Assembly: GCA_006227805.1 (NCBI GenBank)
Contig: SBFT01000309.1
Coordinates: forward strand, 1-20,497
Source of the DNA: Paracoccaceae bacterium
GTDB lineage: Bacteria; Pseudomonadota; Alphaproteobacteria; Rhodobacterales; Rhodobacteraceae
DNA length: 20,497 nt
Direction of reading: 5' to 3'
In this document: piece after piece, positions 1-7,093 of the stretch
Layout of the letters: the number at the start of each line of letters is the position of its first letter
How positions within the stretch are numbered: the first letter of the stretch is position 1
The notes under the pieces: model-generated
What the model was told of the DNA's origin: nothing
The model's database searches: none
What the model saw: only the letters and a program-made list of their open reading frames with translations
Made by a program: the position numbers and the translations under genes

Positions 1-1
1 C

Positions 2-712
2 CCCGGCGTGCTGGACTATGCCGAGGAAGGCCTGGTCGCGCTGGACGAAGCCGCGCAGGGCGCAGTCCTGATGGCGGGGATCCAGCGGCTGGACGGCGCG
101 CGCATCTACAATTCGGCCATCGTGCTGACGGGCGGCATCGTGCCCTCGGCGATCTACGACAAGCATCACCTGGTGCCCTTCGGTGAGTATTTCCCCCTGG
201 GCGACCTGGCGGCGCGTTTCGGGCTGCACGGGTTTGCCGCGCGCGAGGGCCGGGGGTTCAGCGCCGGTCCCGGTCCGCAACTCGTCGATCTGCCGGGCAT
301 CGGCGCGGCGCTTCCCCTGATCTGCTACGAGGCCGTGTTCCCCCAGTTCGCGCGCATGAACGGCGACAGGCCCGATCTTCTGGTGCAGCTGACCAACGAC
401 GCCTGGTTCGGAGAATGGTCGGGCCCCTTCCAGCACCTGGCCCAGGCGCGGATGCGCGCGATCGAGCAGGGCGTGCCGATGGTGCGCGCGGCCAATACCG
501 GGGTGTCGGCGGTGATCGACGCGCAGGGACGGGTGACGGGGCAGATCCCCCTGGGCGAGGCCGGGTTCCTCGACGTGGCCCTGCCGGGCGCCACGGAAGT
601 CCCGACGCTCTATGCCCGCAGCGGCGATCTGCCCTGGGCGGCGCTGATCCTGCTGGCCTTCGCGGCCCTGGTCGCGCGGCGCCTGCGGGGCGGGGCCCAA
701 AATACCGATTGA
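2..712 (+). CDS. lnt: Apolipoprotein N-acyltransferase, C-terminal part (5' truncated by window)
   Basis: Adds the third acyl chain to the N-terminal cysteine of lipoproteins in the inner membrane. Only the C-terminal part is present: the frame is already open at base 2, so the gene begins upstream. What remains is most of the nitrilase-type domain. It includes the block DKHHLVPFGEYFP, whose Lys (about codon 54 of the visible frame) fits the catalytic lysine, and LPLICYEAVFP, whose Cys (about codon 108) fits the nucleophile. The third triad member (Glu) lies upstream of the window. The protein ends with a hydrophobic helix (PWAALILLAFAALVA) followed by arginines, like the last membrane segment of Lnt. 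The gene sits just upstream of metK, an order I know from Rhodobacterales. A nitrilase-fold amidohydrolase is unlikely given the terminal helix. Confidence 0.93.
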   Translation, partial: PGVLDYAEEGLVALDEAAQGAVLMAGIQRLDGARIYNSAIVLTGGIVPSAIYDKHHLVPFGEYFPLGDLAARFGLHGFAAREGRGFSAGPGPQLVDLPGIGAALPLICYEAVFPQFARMNGDRPDLLVQLTNDAWFGEWSGPFQHLAQARMRAIEQGVPMVRAANTGVSAVIDAQGRVTGQIPLGEAGFLDVALPGATEVPTLYARSGDLPWAALILLAFAALVARRLRGGAQNTD

Positions 713-747
713 CCGCCGCGCATTACGGCTTTACGCCAGCGCGAATG

Positions 748-794
748 CCCATTCCAACGGCTTCCTGGCGGAATGGGGACATGCATAATGGAGC
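748..794 (+). promoter_or_regulatory. SAM/SAH riboswitch in the metK leader
   Basis: A perfect 8-bp stem (748-755 with 770-777) encloses a 14-nt loop reading AACGGCTTCCTGGC. The loop segment 760-764 (GCTTC) can pair with 790-794 (GGAGC), which is the metK Shine-Dalgarno sequence 6 nt before the ATG. This H-type pseudoknot, with its loop core and the SD as 3' strand, matches the SAM/SAH riboswitch class (Rfam RF01727 as I remember it), known upstream of metK in Rhodobacterales. Ligand binding would hide the ribosome-binding site, giving translational feedback. The structure and position are seen; the ligand is inferred from the family. Confidence 0.88.
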
Positions 795-800
795 GCTTTC

Positions 801-1982
801 ATGGCCCGTGACAACTATACCTTCACCTCGGAATCCGTCTCCGAGGGCCACCCCGACAAGGTCTGCGACCGCATTTCGGATGCGATCCTCGACGCCTTCC
901 TGGGCGAGGAACCCGAAGCCCGCGTCGCCGCCGAAACCTTCGCCACGACCAACCGCGTCGTGATCGGCGGCGAAGTCGGCCTGCGCGATCAGGCCAAGCT
1001 GACCGAATACATGGGCCGCATCGACGAGATCGCCCGCGCCTGCATCCGGGATATCGGCTACGAGCAGGAGAAGTTCCACTGGAAGACCTGCGAGATCACC
1101 AACCTGCTGCACGAGCAATCCGCGCATATCGCGCAGGGTGTGAACGCGTCCGACAACAAGGATGAGGGCGCCGGCGACCAGGGCATCATGTTCGGCTATG
1201 CCACCACCGAGACGCCCGCCCTGATGCCCGCGCCGATCCAGTATGCCCATGCGATCCTGCGGCGCCTGGCCGAGGTGCGCAAGTCCGGGCAGGAGCCCGC
1301 GCTGGGCCCCGACGCCAAGTCGCAGCTTTCGGTCGTCTACGAGGGCGGCAAGCCCGTGCGCGTCAGTTCCGTCGTGCTGTCGACCCAGCACCTGGACGAG
1401 GACCTGACCAGCGACGACATCCGCGCCATCGTCTCGCCCTATATCCACGAGGTCCTGCCGGACGGCTGGCTGACGGCCGAGACGGAATGGCACGTGAACC
1501 CCACCGGCAAGTTCGTCATCGGCGGGCCGGACGGCGATGCGGGCCTGACGGGGCGCAAGATCATCGTGGACACCTATGGCGGTGCCGCCCCCCACGGCGG
1601 CGGCGCCTTCTCGGGCAAGGATCCGACGAAGGTGGACCGCTCGGCGGCCTATGCCGCGCGGTATCTCGCCAAGAACGTGGTCGCGGCCGGCATGGCGGAT
1701 CGCTGCACGATCCAGCTGTCCTACGCGATCGGCGTGTCGAAGCCCTTGTCGATCTATGCCGATACCCACGGCACGGGCGAGGTGGAGCCGGCGGCGATCG
1801 AGAAGGCGCTGAGCCGGGTGATGGACCTGTCGCCCCGCGGCATCCGCCAGCACCTCCAGCTGAACAAGCCGATCTACCAGCGCACCGCGGCCTATGGCCA
1901 TTTCGGACGCGAACCCGATGCCGATGGCGGCTTCTCGTGGGAGCGCACCGACCTGGTCGAGGCGCTGAAACGCGCGATCTGA
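801..1982 (+). CDS. metK: S-adenosylmethionine synthetase (methionine adenosyltransferase)
   Basis: Makes S-adenosylmethionine from methionine and ATP in the cytosol. The 393-residue length is normal for the family. Signature motifs are visible: GHPDK (residues 16-20, ATP/phosphate contact), GAGDQG (123-128, the ATP-binding signature) and GGGAFSGKD (266-274, the second MetK signature). The ATG at 801 follows GGAGC with a 6-nt spacer, and the family N-terminus (YTFTSESVSEGHPDK) fits this start. Expression is probably controlled by the SAM/SAH riboswitch directly upstream. The next gene begins 14 bp after the stop, so cotranscription downstream is likely. Confidence 0.98.
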   Translation: MARDNYTFTSESVSEGHPDKVCDRISDAILDAFLGEEPEARVAAETFATTNRVVIGGEVGLRDQAKLTEYMGRIDEIARACIRDIGYEQEKFHWKTCEITNLLHEQSAHIAQGVNASDNKDEGAGDQGIMFGYATTETPALMPAPIQYAHAILRRLAEVRKSGQEPALGPDAKSQLSVVYEGGKPVRVSSVVLSTQHLDEDLTSDDIRAIVSPYIHEVLPDGWLTAETEWHVNPTGKFVIGGPDGDAGLTGRKIIVDTYGGAAPHGGGAFSGKDPTKVDRSAAYAARYLAKNVVAAGMADRCTIQLSYAIGVSKPLSIYADTHGTGEVEPAAIEKALSRVMDLSPRGIRQHLQLNKPIYQRTAAYGHFGREPDADGGFSWERTDLVEALKRAI

Positions 1983-1996
1983 TCGGTCCGTCGGGG

Positions 1997-2683
1997 ATGC
2001 GGTCCTGGCCCATCGCGGTTCTGGCCCTTTGGGCCGGGGCCGTAGCAGGCCAGGAGGCCCCCCGACCCGGAGATGCAAGCGCCGCGCTGAAGCTGCGCGT
2101 CGAAGGCCATGTCCTGCATTACGATACGGTCGCTGTCCCCGAGGCCCTTCAGGACATCTCCGGCGCCGATGTCGATCTCTTCCGGCGCGCGTTGCGCGAC
2201 AATCCCCAGGTGACGCTGGTGCAGCTGAACTCCTACGGGGGCGAGGTCGAGGCGGCGCGCGACATGGCGGACCTTGTGCGCGAGCGGCAACTGGACACGC
2301 GGGTCGAGGGGACATGCGACAGCGCCTGTCCCATCCTGTTCCTGGCGGGACGCAACCGCAGCCTGGCGCCCGAAGGCCGGATCGGGTTTCACCGCTTCAC
2401 CTGGGATGTGGACAGCATCCGCGACTTCTACGACCAGAACGCGCGCGACCTCGATTGGGGCGATCCGCACGAACTGTCGTCGTGGCTCTACGAGGACACC
2501 CAGGCCGAGGTCTACGAACACCTGGCCTACATGCTGTCCCGCGGCGTCGATCCCGTCTTCGCCATCCAGACCCTGCGGCAGGACAGCACCGGGATGTGGT
2601 ATCCGCCGCGCGCGCTGCTGATGGCGGCGGGCGTTCTGACGCGACTGGCCCCGGGATCCGAAGACGGAAAGGACAGAGAATGA
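1997..2683 (+). CDS. Secreted ClpP/crotonase-fold protein, probable periplasmic serine protease-like protein
   Basis: This 228-residue protein starts with a short signal peptide (MRSWPIAVLALWAGAVAG, cleavage probably near residues 18-20). The mature part has the look of the ClpP fold: VTLVQLNSYGGEVEAARDMADLVR (about 73-96) resembles the beta-turn-helix N-terminal to the active site. EGTCDSACPILFLAG (104-118) places a Ser at 109 in a CxSAC motif where ClpP has its nucleophile, and GFHRF (130-134) supplies His132. Such exported ClpP-like proteins (COG3904-type) are widespread in alphaproteobacteria, but I know of no established substrate. The gene lies 14 bp after metK and its stop overlaps the next start in ATGA. 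The SD is weak (GGGG). Activity is inferred from motifs only. Confidence 0.8.
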   Translation: MRSWPIAVLALWAGAVAGQEAPRPGDASAALKLRVEGHVLHYDTVAVPEALQDISGADVDLFRRALRDNPQVTLVQLNSYGGEVEAARDMADLVRERQLDTRVEGTCDSACPILFLAGRNRSLAPEGRIGFHRFTWDVDSIRDFYDQNARDLDWGDPHELSSWLYEDTQAEVYEHLAYMLSRGVDPVFAIQTLRQDSTGMWYPPRALLMAAGVLTRLAPGSEDGKDRE

Positions 2684-3309
2684 TCTTCTATGACTGCGCC
2701 ACCGCGCCCAGCCCCAGGCGCGCCCGGATGGTGCTGGCCGAAAAGGGTCTGACGCCGGAGGTCCGCCAGATCGACCTGCGCGCGGGCGAGAACCTGTCGC
2801 CCGCCTTCCTGGCGGTCAATCCGCGCGGCACGGTGCCGGTCCTGGTGACGGACGAGGGCACGGTCCTGACCGAGAACCTGGGGATCGCCGCCTATCTCGA
2901 GGCGCGCTTTCCGCAGGTGCCTCTTCTGGGACGGAACCCGGACGAGACGGGCCTCGTCTGGATGTGGACGGCGATCGCCGAACAGCAGGGCGGCGCACCG
3001 ATGGCCGAGGCGCTGCGCAACGGCAGCCCCGCGATGAAGGACCGCGCGCTGCCGGGGCCCGTTCCCTACGCCCAGATCCCCGAACTGGCCGAGCGTGGCC
3101 GCGCCCGCGTCGCGCGCTTCTTCGATCTGCTGGACGACCGCCTGCGTCATTCGCCCTGGCTGGCGCTGGACGCGTTCAGCCTGGCGGACCTGACGGCCTA
3201 TGTCTTCGTCGATTACTGCCGCGTGATCCGGATGCGCCCCGCGGACGGGCAGGCCGCGCTTCGGGACTGGATGGCGCGCATCGCCGCGCGTCCAAGCGCG
3301 CAGGCCTGA
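2680..3309 (+). CDS. Glutathione S-transferase family protein
   Basis: This 209-residue protein has the two-domain GST layout. The thioredoxin-like N-terminal half carries NPRGTVPVL (48-55) with the conserved cis-proline (Pro53) and TEN (64-66) in place of the usual glutamate-serine glutathione-binding turn. The helical C-terminal half contains FSLADLTAYV, the N-capping box and hydrophobic staple typical of GSTs. An N-terminal Cys (residue 6) and Ser (residue 11) lie in the region where GSTs keep their catalytic Tyr/Ser/Cys. The start overlaps the stop of the preceding ClpP-like gene (ATGA), so the two are translationally coupled. The substrate cannot be told from the sequence. Confidence 0.88.
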   Translation: MIFYDCATAPSPRRARMVLAEKGLTPEVRQIDLRAGENLSPAFLAVNPRGTVPVLVTDEGTVLTENLGIAAYLEARFPQVPLLGRNPDETGLVWMWTAIAEQQGGAPMAEALRNGSPAMKDRALPGPVPYAQIPELAERGRARVARFFDLLDDRLRHSPWLALDAFSLADLTAYVFVDYCRVIRMRPADGQAALRDWMARIAARPSAQA

Positions 3310-3352
3310 CCCGGCTTGCCCCCGGGGGGCGGGGCGGATAAACCCCGCGCCC

Positions 3353-4045
3353 ATGACGACACCGGACCGCCCCCGCCGCAACTTCTACGGCCGCGTGCAT
3401 GGCAAGACGCTGAAGCCCGCGCAACGCGACTACCTCGAACAGGACCTGGCGGCGCTGTCGCCGGGGGCTGTCGGCTGGGACGTGAACCCCGATCGCAGGC
3501 CTCTCGACCTGGCCGCGCGGTTCGGCGCGCGCGACATCTGGCTGGAAATCGGGTTCGGCGGCGGCGAACACATGGTCCACATGGCGCGGACCTATCCGGA
3601 CATCGCCATCATCGGGGCCGAGCCCTTCATCAACGGGGTGGCGATGCTCTTGGGCAAGATCCGCCGTGCGGGCGTGACGAACCTTGCCGTGCATCCCGGC
3701 GATGCGCGCGACCTGATGGATGTGTTGCCGCCCGCGTCGGTGGCGCGGGCCTTCCTGCTCTATCCCGATCCCTGGCCCAAGCAGCGCCATCACCGGCGCC
3801 GCTTCGTCACGCAGGACCATCTGGTGCCGCTGGCGCGCGTGCTGCAACCCGGGGCCGAGTTCCGCGTCGCCACCGACATCCCCGATTACGTGCGCCAGAC
3901 CCTGGCCGAGGTGCCGAAGGCGGGGTTCGATCTGGAACGCCGCGGGCCCGAGCCCTGGTCCGACTGGATTTCCACCCGCTACGAGCAGAAGGCCCTGCGC
4001 GAAGGCCGTCCGCCGCATTACCTGACCTTCCGGCGAAGGGCCTGA
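3353..4045 (+). CDS. trmB: tRNA (guanine-N7)-methyltransferase
   Basis: Methylates G46 in the tRNA variable loop using SAM, the product of the nearby metK. The 230 residues include the SAM-binding glycine-rich loop EIGFGGGEH (65-73), the acidic end of the next strand (GAEP, 88-91), the family signature YPDPWPK (137-143) and TRYEQKA near the C-terminus (208-214), which contacts tRNA. All are diagnostic for TrmB. The start is 43 bp after the GST gene; no strong SD is visible. A GC-rich hairpin follows the stop. Confidence 0.96.
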   Translation: MTTPDRPRRNFYGRVHGKTLKPAQRDYLEQDLAALSPGAVGWDVNPDRRPLDLAARFGARDIWLEIGFGGGEHMVHMARTYPDIAIIGAEPFINGVAMLLGKIRRAGVTNLAVHPGDARDLMDVLPPASVARAFLLYPDPWPKQRHHRRRFVTQDHLVPLARVLQPGAEFRVATDIPDYVRQTLAEVPKAGFDLERRGPEPWSDWISTRYEQKALREGRPPHYLTFRRRA

Positions 4046-4056
4046 GGCGGGCGGGA

Positions 4057-4073
4057 AGGGGGCGCTGCCCCCT
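4057..4073 (+). terminator. GC hairpin after trmB, possible weak terminator
   Basis: An inverted repeat GGGGGC-GCT-GCCCCC (arms 4058-4063 and 4067-4072, extended by an A-T pair) lies 12 bp after the trmB stop. No T-tract follows, so rho-independent termination is uncertain. Palindromes of this kind recur between genes in GC-rich Rhodobacteraceae. The rest of the gap up to aroA shows only the aroA SD (AAGGAG, 4139-4144) and no convincing promoter hexamers. Confidence 0.3.
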
Positions 4074-4151
4074 CGGGTGCGCCCAGAATGCCGCTGGACC
4101 GACCGCAGCCTATTGGCTAGATGCGAAGGGCAATTCCGAAGGAGTATTCCC

Positions 4152-5498
4152 ATGTCCGGTCACGGCGCGCCCGTTGCGATGAAGTCCCACCCGGTCGCAG
4201 GGCTGAAAGGAATTGCCGAGGTGCCGGGCGACAAGTCGATCTCGCATCGCGCATTGATCCTGGGCGCCCTTTCGGTGGGCGAGACGAAGATCACCGGTTT
4301 GCTGGAAGGACAGGACGTTCTCGATACCGCGCAGGCGATGCGCGACTTCGGCGCCGAGGTGATCCGGCACGGGCCCGGCGCCTGGTCGGTGCATGGGGTG
4401 GGCGTCGGCGGGTTCGCCGAACCGGGCCGGGTGATCGACTGCGGCAATTCGGGCACCGGCGTGCGCCTGATCATGGGGGCGATGGCGACGACGCCGATCA
4501 CCGCCACCTTCACGGGCGATGCCAGCCTGAACAAGCGCCCGATGGCGCGCGTCACCGATCCGCTCGCGCTGTTCGGCGCGCGCGCGGTGGGCCGGTCGGG
4601 GGGGCGTCTGCCCATGACGATCGTCGGCGCGGCCGAACCGGTGCCGGTGCGTTACGCGGTTCCGGTGCCCTCGGCCCAGGTCAAGTCGGCGGTGCTGCTG
4701 GCGGGGCTGAACGCGCCCGGCCGGACCGTGGTGATCGAACGCGAGGCGACGCGCGATCATACCGAGCGGATGCTGGCGGGGTTCGGCGCCGAGATCACGG
4801 TCGAGGACACGCCCCAGGGGCGCGTCATCACCCTGACCGGCCAGCCCGAGTTGCAGCCGCAGGCGATCGCCGTGCCGCGCGATCCCTCCTCGGCCGCCTT
4901 TCCCGTCTGTGCAGCACTTATCGTGCCGGGATCGGACGTGCTGGTGCCGGGGATCGGGCTGAACCCGACGCGGGCGGGTCTGTTCACCACGCTGCAGGAG
5001 ATGGGCGCGGACCTGACCTTCGAGGCCCTGCGCGAGGAAGGCGGCGAGCCTGTCGCCGACCTGCGCGCGCGCTTCTCGCCCGCCATGAAGGGCATCGAGG
5101 TGCCGCCCGAACGTGCCGCCAGCATGATCGACGAATATCCGATCCTCTCGGTCGTGGCGGCCAATGCCGAGGGCCGGACCGTCATGCGCGGCGTCAAGGA
5201 ATTGCGCGTGAAGGAAAGCGACCGCATCGCCGCGATGGCGGATGGCCTGCGCGCCAATGGCGTGACGGTCGAGGACGGGCCCGACTGGTGGATCGTCACC
5301 GGCAAGGGCGCGGGTGGCGTGCCGGGGGGCGCAGTCTGCGCCACCCATCTCGACCACCGGATCGCGATGTCCTTCCTGATCCTGGGGATGGCGGCGCGGG
5401 CGGCGGTGTCGGTCGACGATGGCGGCCCGATCGCCACGTCCTTCCCGATCTTCGGCCCCCTGATGGAGCGCCTCGGCGCGCGCATCGAAGCCGCGTGA
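4152..5498 (+). CDS. aroA: 3-phosphoshikimate 1-carboxyvinyltransferase (EPSP synthase, class II type)
   Basis: Condenses phosphoenolpyruvate with shikimate-3-phosphate in the shikimate pathway. The 448 residues match class II enzymes such as the Agrobacterium CP4 protein along most of the length. The four class II signature motifs are present: GDKS (26-29), SAQVK (174-178), RDHTE (201-205) and NPTR (271-274). The active-site loop GNSGTG (98-103) has Gly101 where CP4 has Ala100. The start at 4152 is chosen for its SD (AAGGAG, 7-nt spacer) and because the N-terminus MSGHGAPVAMKSHP then aligns with CP4; an upstream in-frame ATG at 4077 would add 25 unlikely residues. The stop overlaps the cmk GTG start. 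Confidence 0.97.
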   Translation: MSGHGAPVAMKSHPVAGLKGIAEVPGDKSISHRALILGALSVGETKITGLLEGQDVLDTAQAMRDFGAEVIRHGPGAWSVHGVGVGGFAEPGRVIDCGNSGTGVRLIMGAMATTPITATFTGDASLNKRPMARVTDPLALFGARAVGRSGGRLPMTIVGAAEPVPVRYAVPVPSAQVKSAVLLAGLNAPGRTVVIEREATRDHTERMLAGFGAEITVEDTPQGRVITLTGQPELQPQAIAVPRDPSSAAFPVCAALIVPGSDVLVPGIGLNPTRAGLFTTLQEMGADLTFEALREEGGEPVADLRARFSPAMKGIEVPPERAASMIDEYPILSVVAANAEGRTVMRGVKELRVKESDRIAAMADGLRANGVTVEDGPDWWIVTGKGAGGVPGGAVCATHLDHRIAMSFLILGMAARAAVSVDDGGPIATSFPIFGPLMERLGARIEAA

Positions 5499-6112
5499 GC
5501 TTCACTATCGCCATAGACGGCCCGGCCGCCGCCGGCAAGGGCACGATCAGCCGGGCGGTGGCGGCGCATTTCGGTCTTGCGCATCTGGATACGGGGCTGC
5601 TCTACCGCGCGGTGGGCCGCGCCGTGCTGGGCGGCGCCGATCCGGTCGAGGCCGCACGCAGCCTGCGGGCCGAGACGCTGGAGGATCCCGCGCTGCGCAC
5701 GCCCGAAGTGGCCGAGGCCGCCAGCCGCGTCGCCGTGATCGCGGAGGTGCGCGCGGCGCTCGTGGATTTCCAGCGCGCCTTCGCGGCGCGCGCGGGCGGC
5801 GCCGTGCTGGACGGGCGCGACATCGGCACCGTGATCTGCCCCGGCGCGCAGGTGAAGCTGTTCGTCACCGCCAGCCCGGAGGTGCGCGCCCGGCGCCGGT
5901 TCGACGAACTGACCGACCGCGGGATCGGCAGCGATTACGCGCAGGTCCTGGAGGACGTGCGCGCCCGCGACGCGCGCGATGCCGGGCGCAGCGCGGCACC
6001 CCTGAAGCCCGCGCCCGATGCGGTGATCCTCGACACCACCGACCTCAGCATCGCGGACGCCGTGGCCCGCGCGGTCGCCGTGATCGCGGCGGCGCGCGGC
6101 TCAGTCCGCTAG
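5495..6112 (+). CDS. cmk: Cytidylate kinase
   Basis: Phosphorylates CMP and dCMP with ATP. The 205-residue protein has the P-loop GPAAAGKGT (9-17), LDTGLLYRAVG (31-41) for CMP binding, DGRDIGTV for the nucleotide site, and the lid segment RDARDAGRSAAPLKPA. The GTG start at 5495 overlaps the aroA TGA (GTGA), showing translational coupling, and gives a Met-Ser-Phe-Thr-Ile-Ala-Ile-Asp-Gly N-terminus typical of the family. aroA-cmk-rpsA is a common order in alphaproteobacteria, but here two minus-strand genes separate cmk from rpsA. The last 12 bp overlap the 3' end of the convergent lipoprotein gene. Confidence 0.97.
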   Translation: MSFTIAIDGPAAAGKGTISRAVAAHFGLAHLDTGLLYRAVGRAVLGGADPVEAARSLRAETLEDPALRTPEVAEAASRVAVIAEVRAALVDFQRAFAARAGGAVLDGRDIGTVICPGAQVKLFVTASPEVRARRRFDELTDRGIGSDYAQVLEDVRARDARDAGRSAAPLKPAPDAVILDTTDLSIADAVARAVAVIAAARGSVR

Positions 6113-7015
6113 GGCGTCTTCCGCGAAGAGGCGCGCGGTGGTGAAGACATCCGTCTGCGTCAGGTAGAGAAGATGCCCGTCGCCGGGATAGGCGTGGATC
6201 TGCGACAACCCCAGTTTCCGGGCGAAGGCCAGGGTCTGGCGGGTGGTGAAGACCGGGTCTTCCCGTCCGACGAAGATGCGCACCGGCGCATGGGACAGGT
6301 CGAGGTCCGCGGGCAGTTCCCAGGTCCGCAGCCTGGCCGAATGGCTGCGCGCCAGCCTGGCCAGCGGCGGGCGCAGGGCGCGTTCCTCGCGCAGCCGGTT
6401 CGCGCCGTCCCGGATCGCTGCGCGCACCTGGGGCGCGGGTTCGGCATGGCGGCCATAGAGCAGGATCTGCCAGTATTCGGTCCAGATCGTGAAGGTGTCC
6501 TTGCGTTCGGCCCGGGCGGCGGCGCGCAGGATGTCGGCGGCCCCCGCCAGAACCGTCGTCATGCCGCCCGCCTTCTCGACCGCCGGAGAGATCGCGGCGA
6601 CGGGAACGATGCGCCCGTCGCGGATCCGGTTCGCCGCCAGGATCGCGATGGCCGCGCCCGAGGAATAGCCGACCAGGGCGATGTCCTTGTTGGGATGCCG
6701 GGCGGCGAAATCGGCGATCCGCGCCGCCGCCGCATCCGGGTCCAGAACCTCGTCGAGCGGCAGCCCGTCGAGGCCCGGGAAGCGGAAATAGACCGGGGCG
6801 AAGCCGCCCTCGGTCCAGCCCCGCGCGGGCGCGAACATCGCCACCGAATTCAGCGCCCCGGGAATGAAGACGGCGATCCGCTCCGCCCGCGCGATCATCG
6901 CGGGATCATAGAGCAGCGGGTCCTGTGCGTCGGGCGCGCGCGCGGCCTGCCGCAGGCCGGGTGCGCAGGCGGCCAGCGCGGCGACAAGGATCAGCGGCAG
7001 GACAAGGCGGCGCAT
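6101..7015 (-). CDS. Alpha/beta-hydrolase-fold lipoprotein, function unknown
   Basis: The 304-residue protein begins with a lipoprotein signal (MRRLVLPLILVAALAAC; Cys17 in an LAAC lipobox), so it should be anchored to a membrane facing the periplasm. The rest reads as an alpha/beta hydrolase: an oxyanion-type turn at IPGALNS (51-57), nucleophile elbow GYSSG (116-120, Ser118), an acid in GREDPVF (Asp253) and the histidine in GDGHLLYL (His281), all in the correct order. The ATG at 7015 is preferred over a TTG at 7045 because the lipobox then sits normally. The SD is weak. The gene lies 78 bp downstream of the Popeye-like gene on the same strand, so they may be cotranscribed. The substrate is unknown. 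Confidence 0.82.
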   Translation of the reverse strand: MRRLVLPLILVAALAACAPGLRQAARAPDAQDPLLYDPAMIARAERIAVFIPGALNSVAMFAPARGWTEGGFAPVYFRFPGLDGLPLDEVLDPDAAAARIADFAARHPNKDIALVGYSSGAAIAILAANRIRDGRIVPVAAISPAVEKAGGMTTVLAGAADILRAAARAERKDTFTIWTEYWQILLYGRHAEPAPQVRAAIRDGANRLREERALRPPLARLARSHSARLRTWELPADLDLSHAPVRIFVGREDPVFTTRQTLAFARKLGLSQIHAYPGDGHLLYLTQTDVFTTARLFAEDALAD

Positions 7016-7093
7016 GGGGGTCCGGTCAGGTTGCGGTCCGGCCAACCTAGCCGAAGTGCGGCCGACCGCCAGAGGCGTTTGCGTCCGACGGCC

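Noticed and set aside
3318..3330. GCCCCC-GGGGGGC block between the GST gene and trmB
   Set aside because: The arms touch without a loop and there is no T-run, so a terminator is not supported; probably base-composition noise.
4080..4140. Possible aroA promoter (TGGACC with TAGATG at 17 bp)
   Set aside because: The -10 candidate matches the consensus at only two positions; not good enough to annotate.
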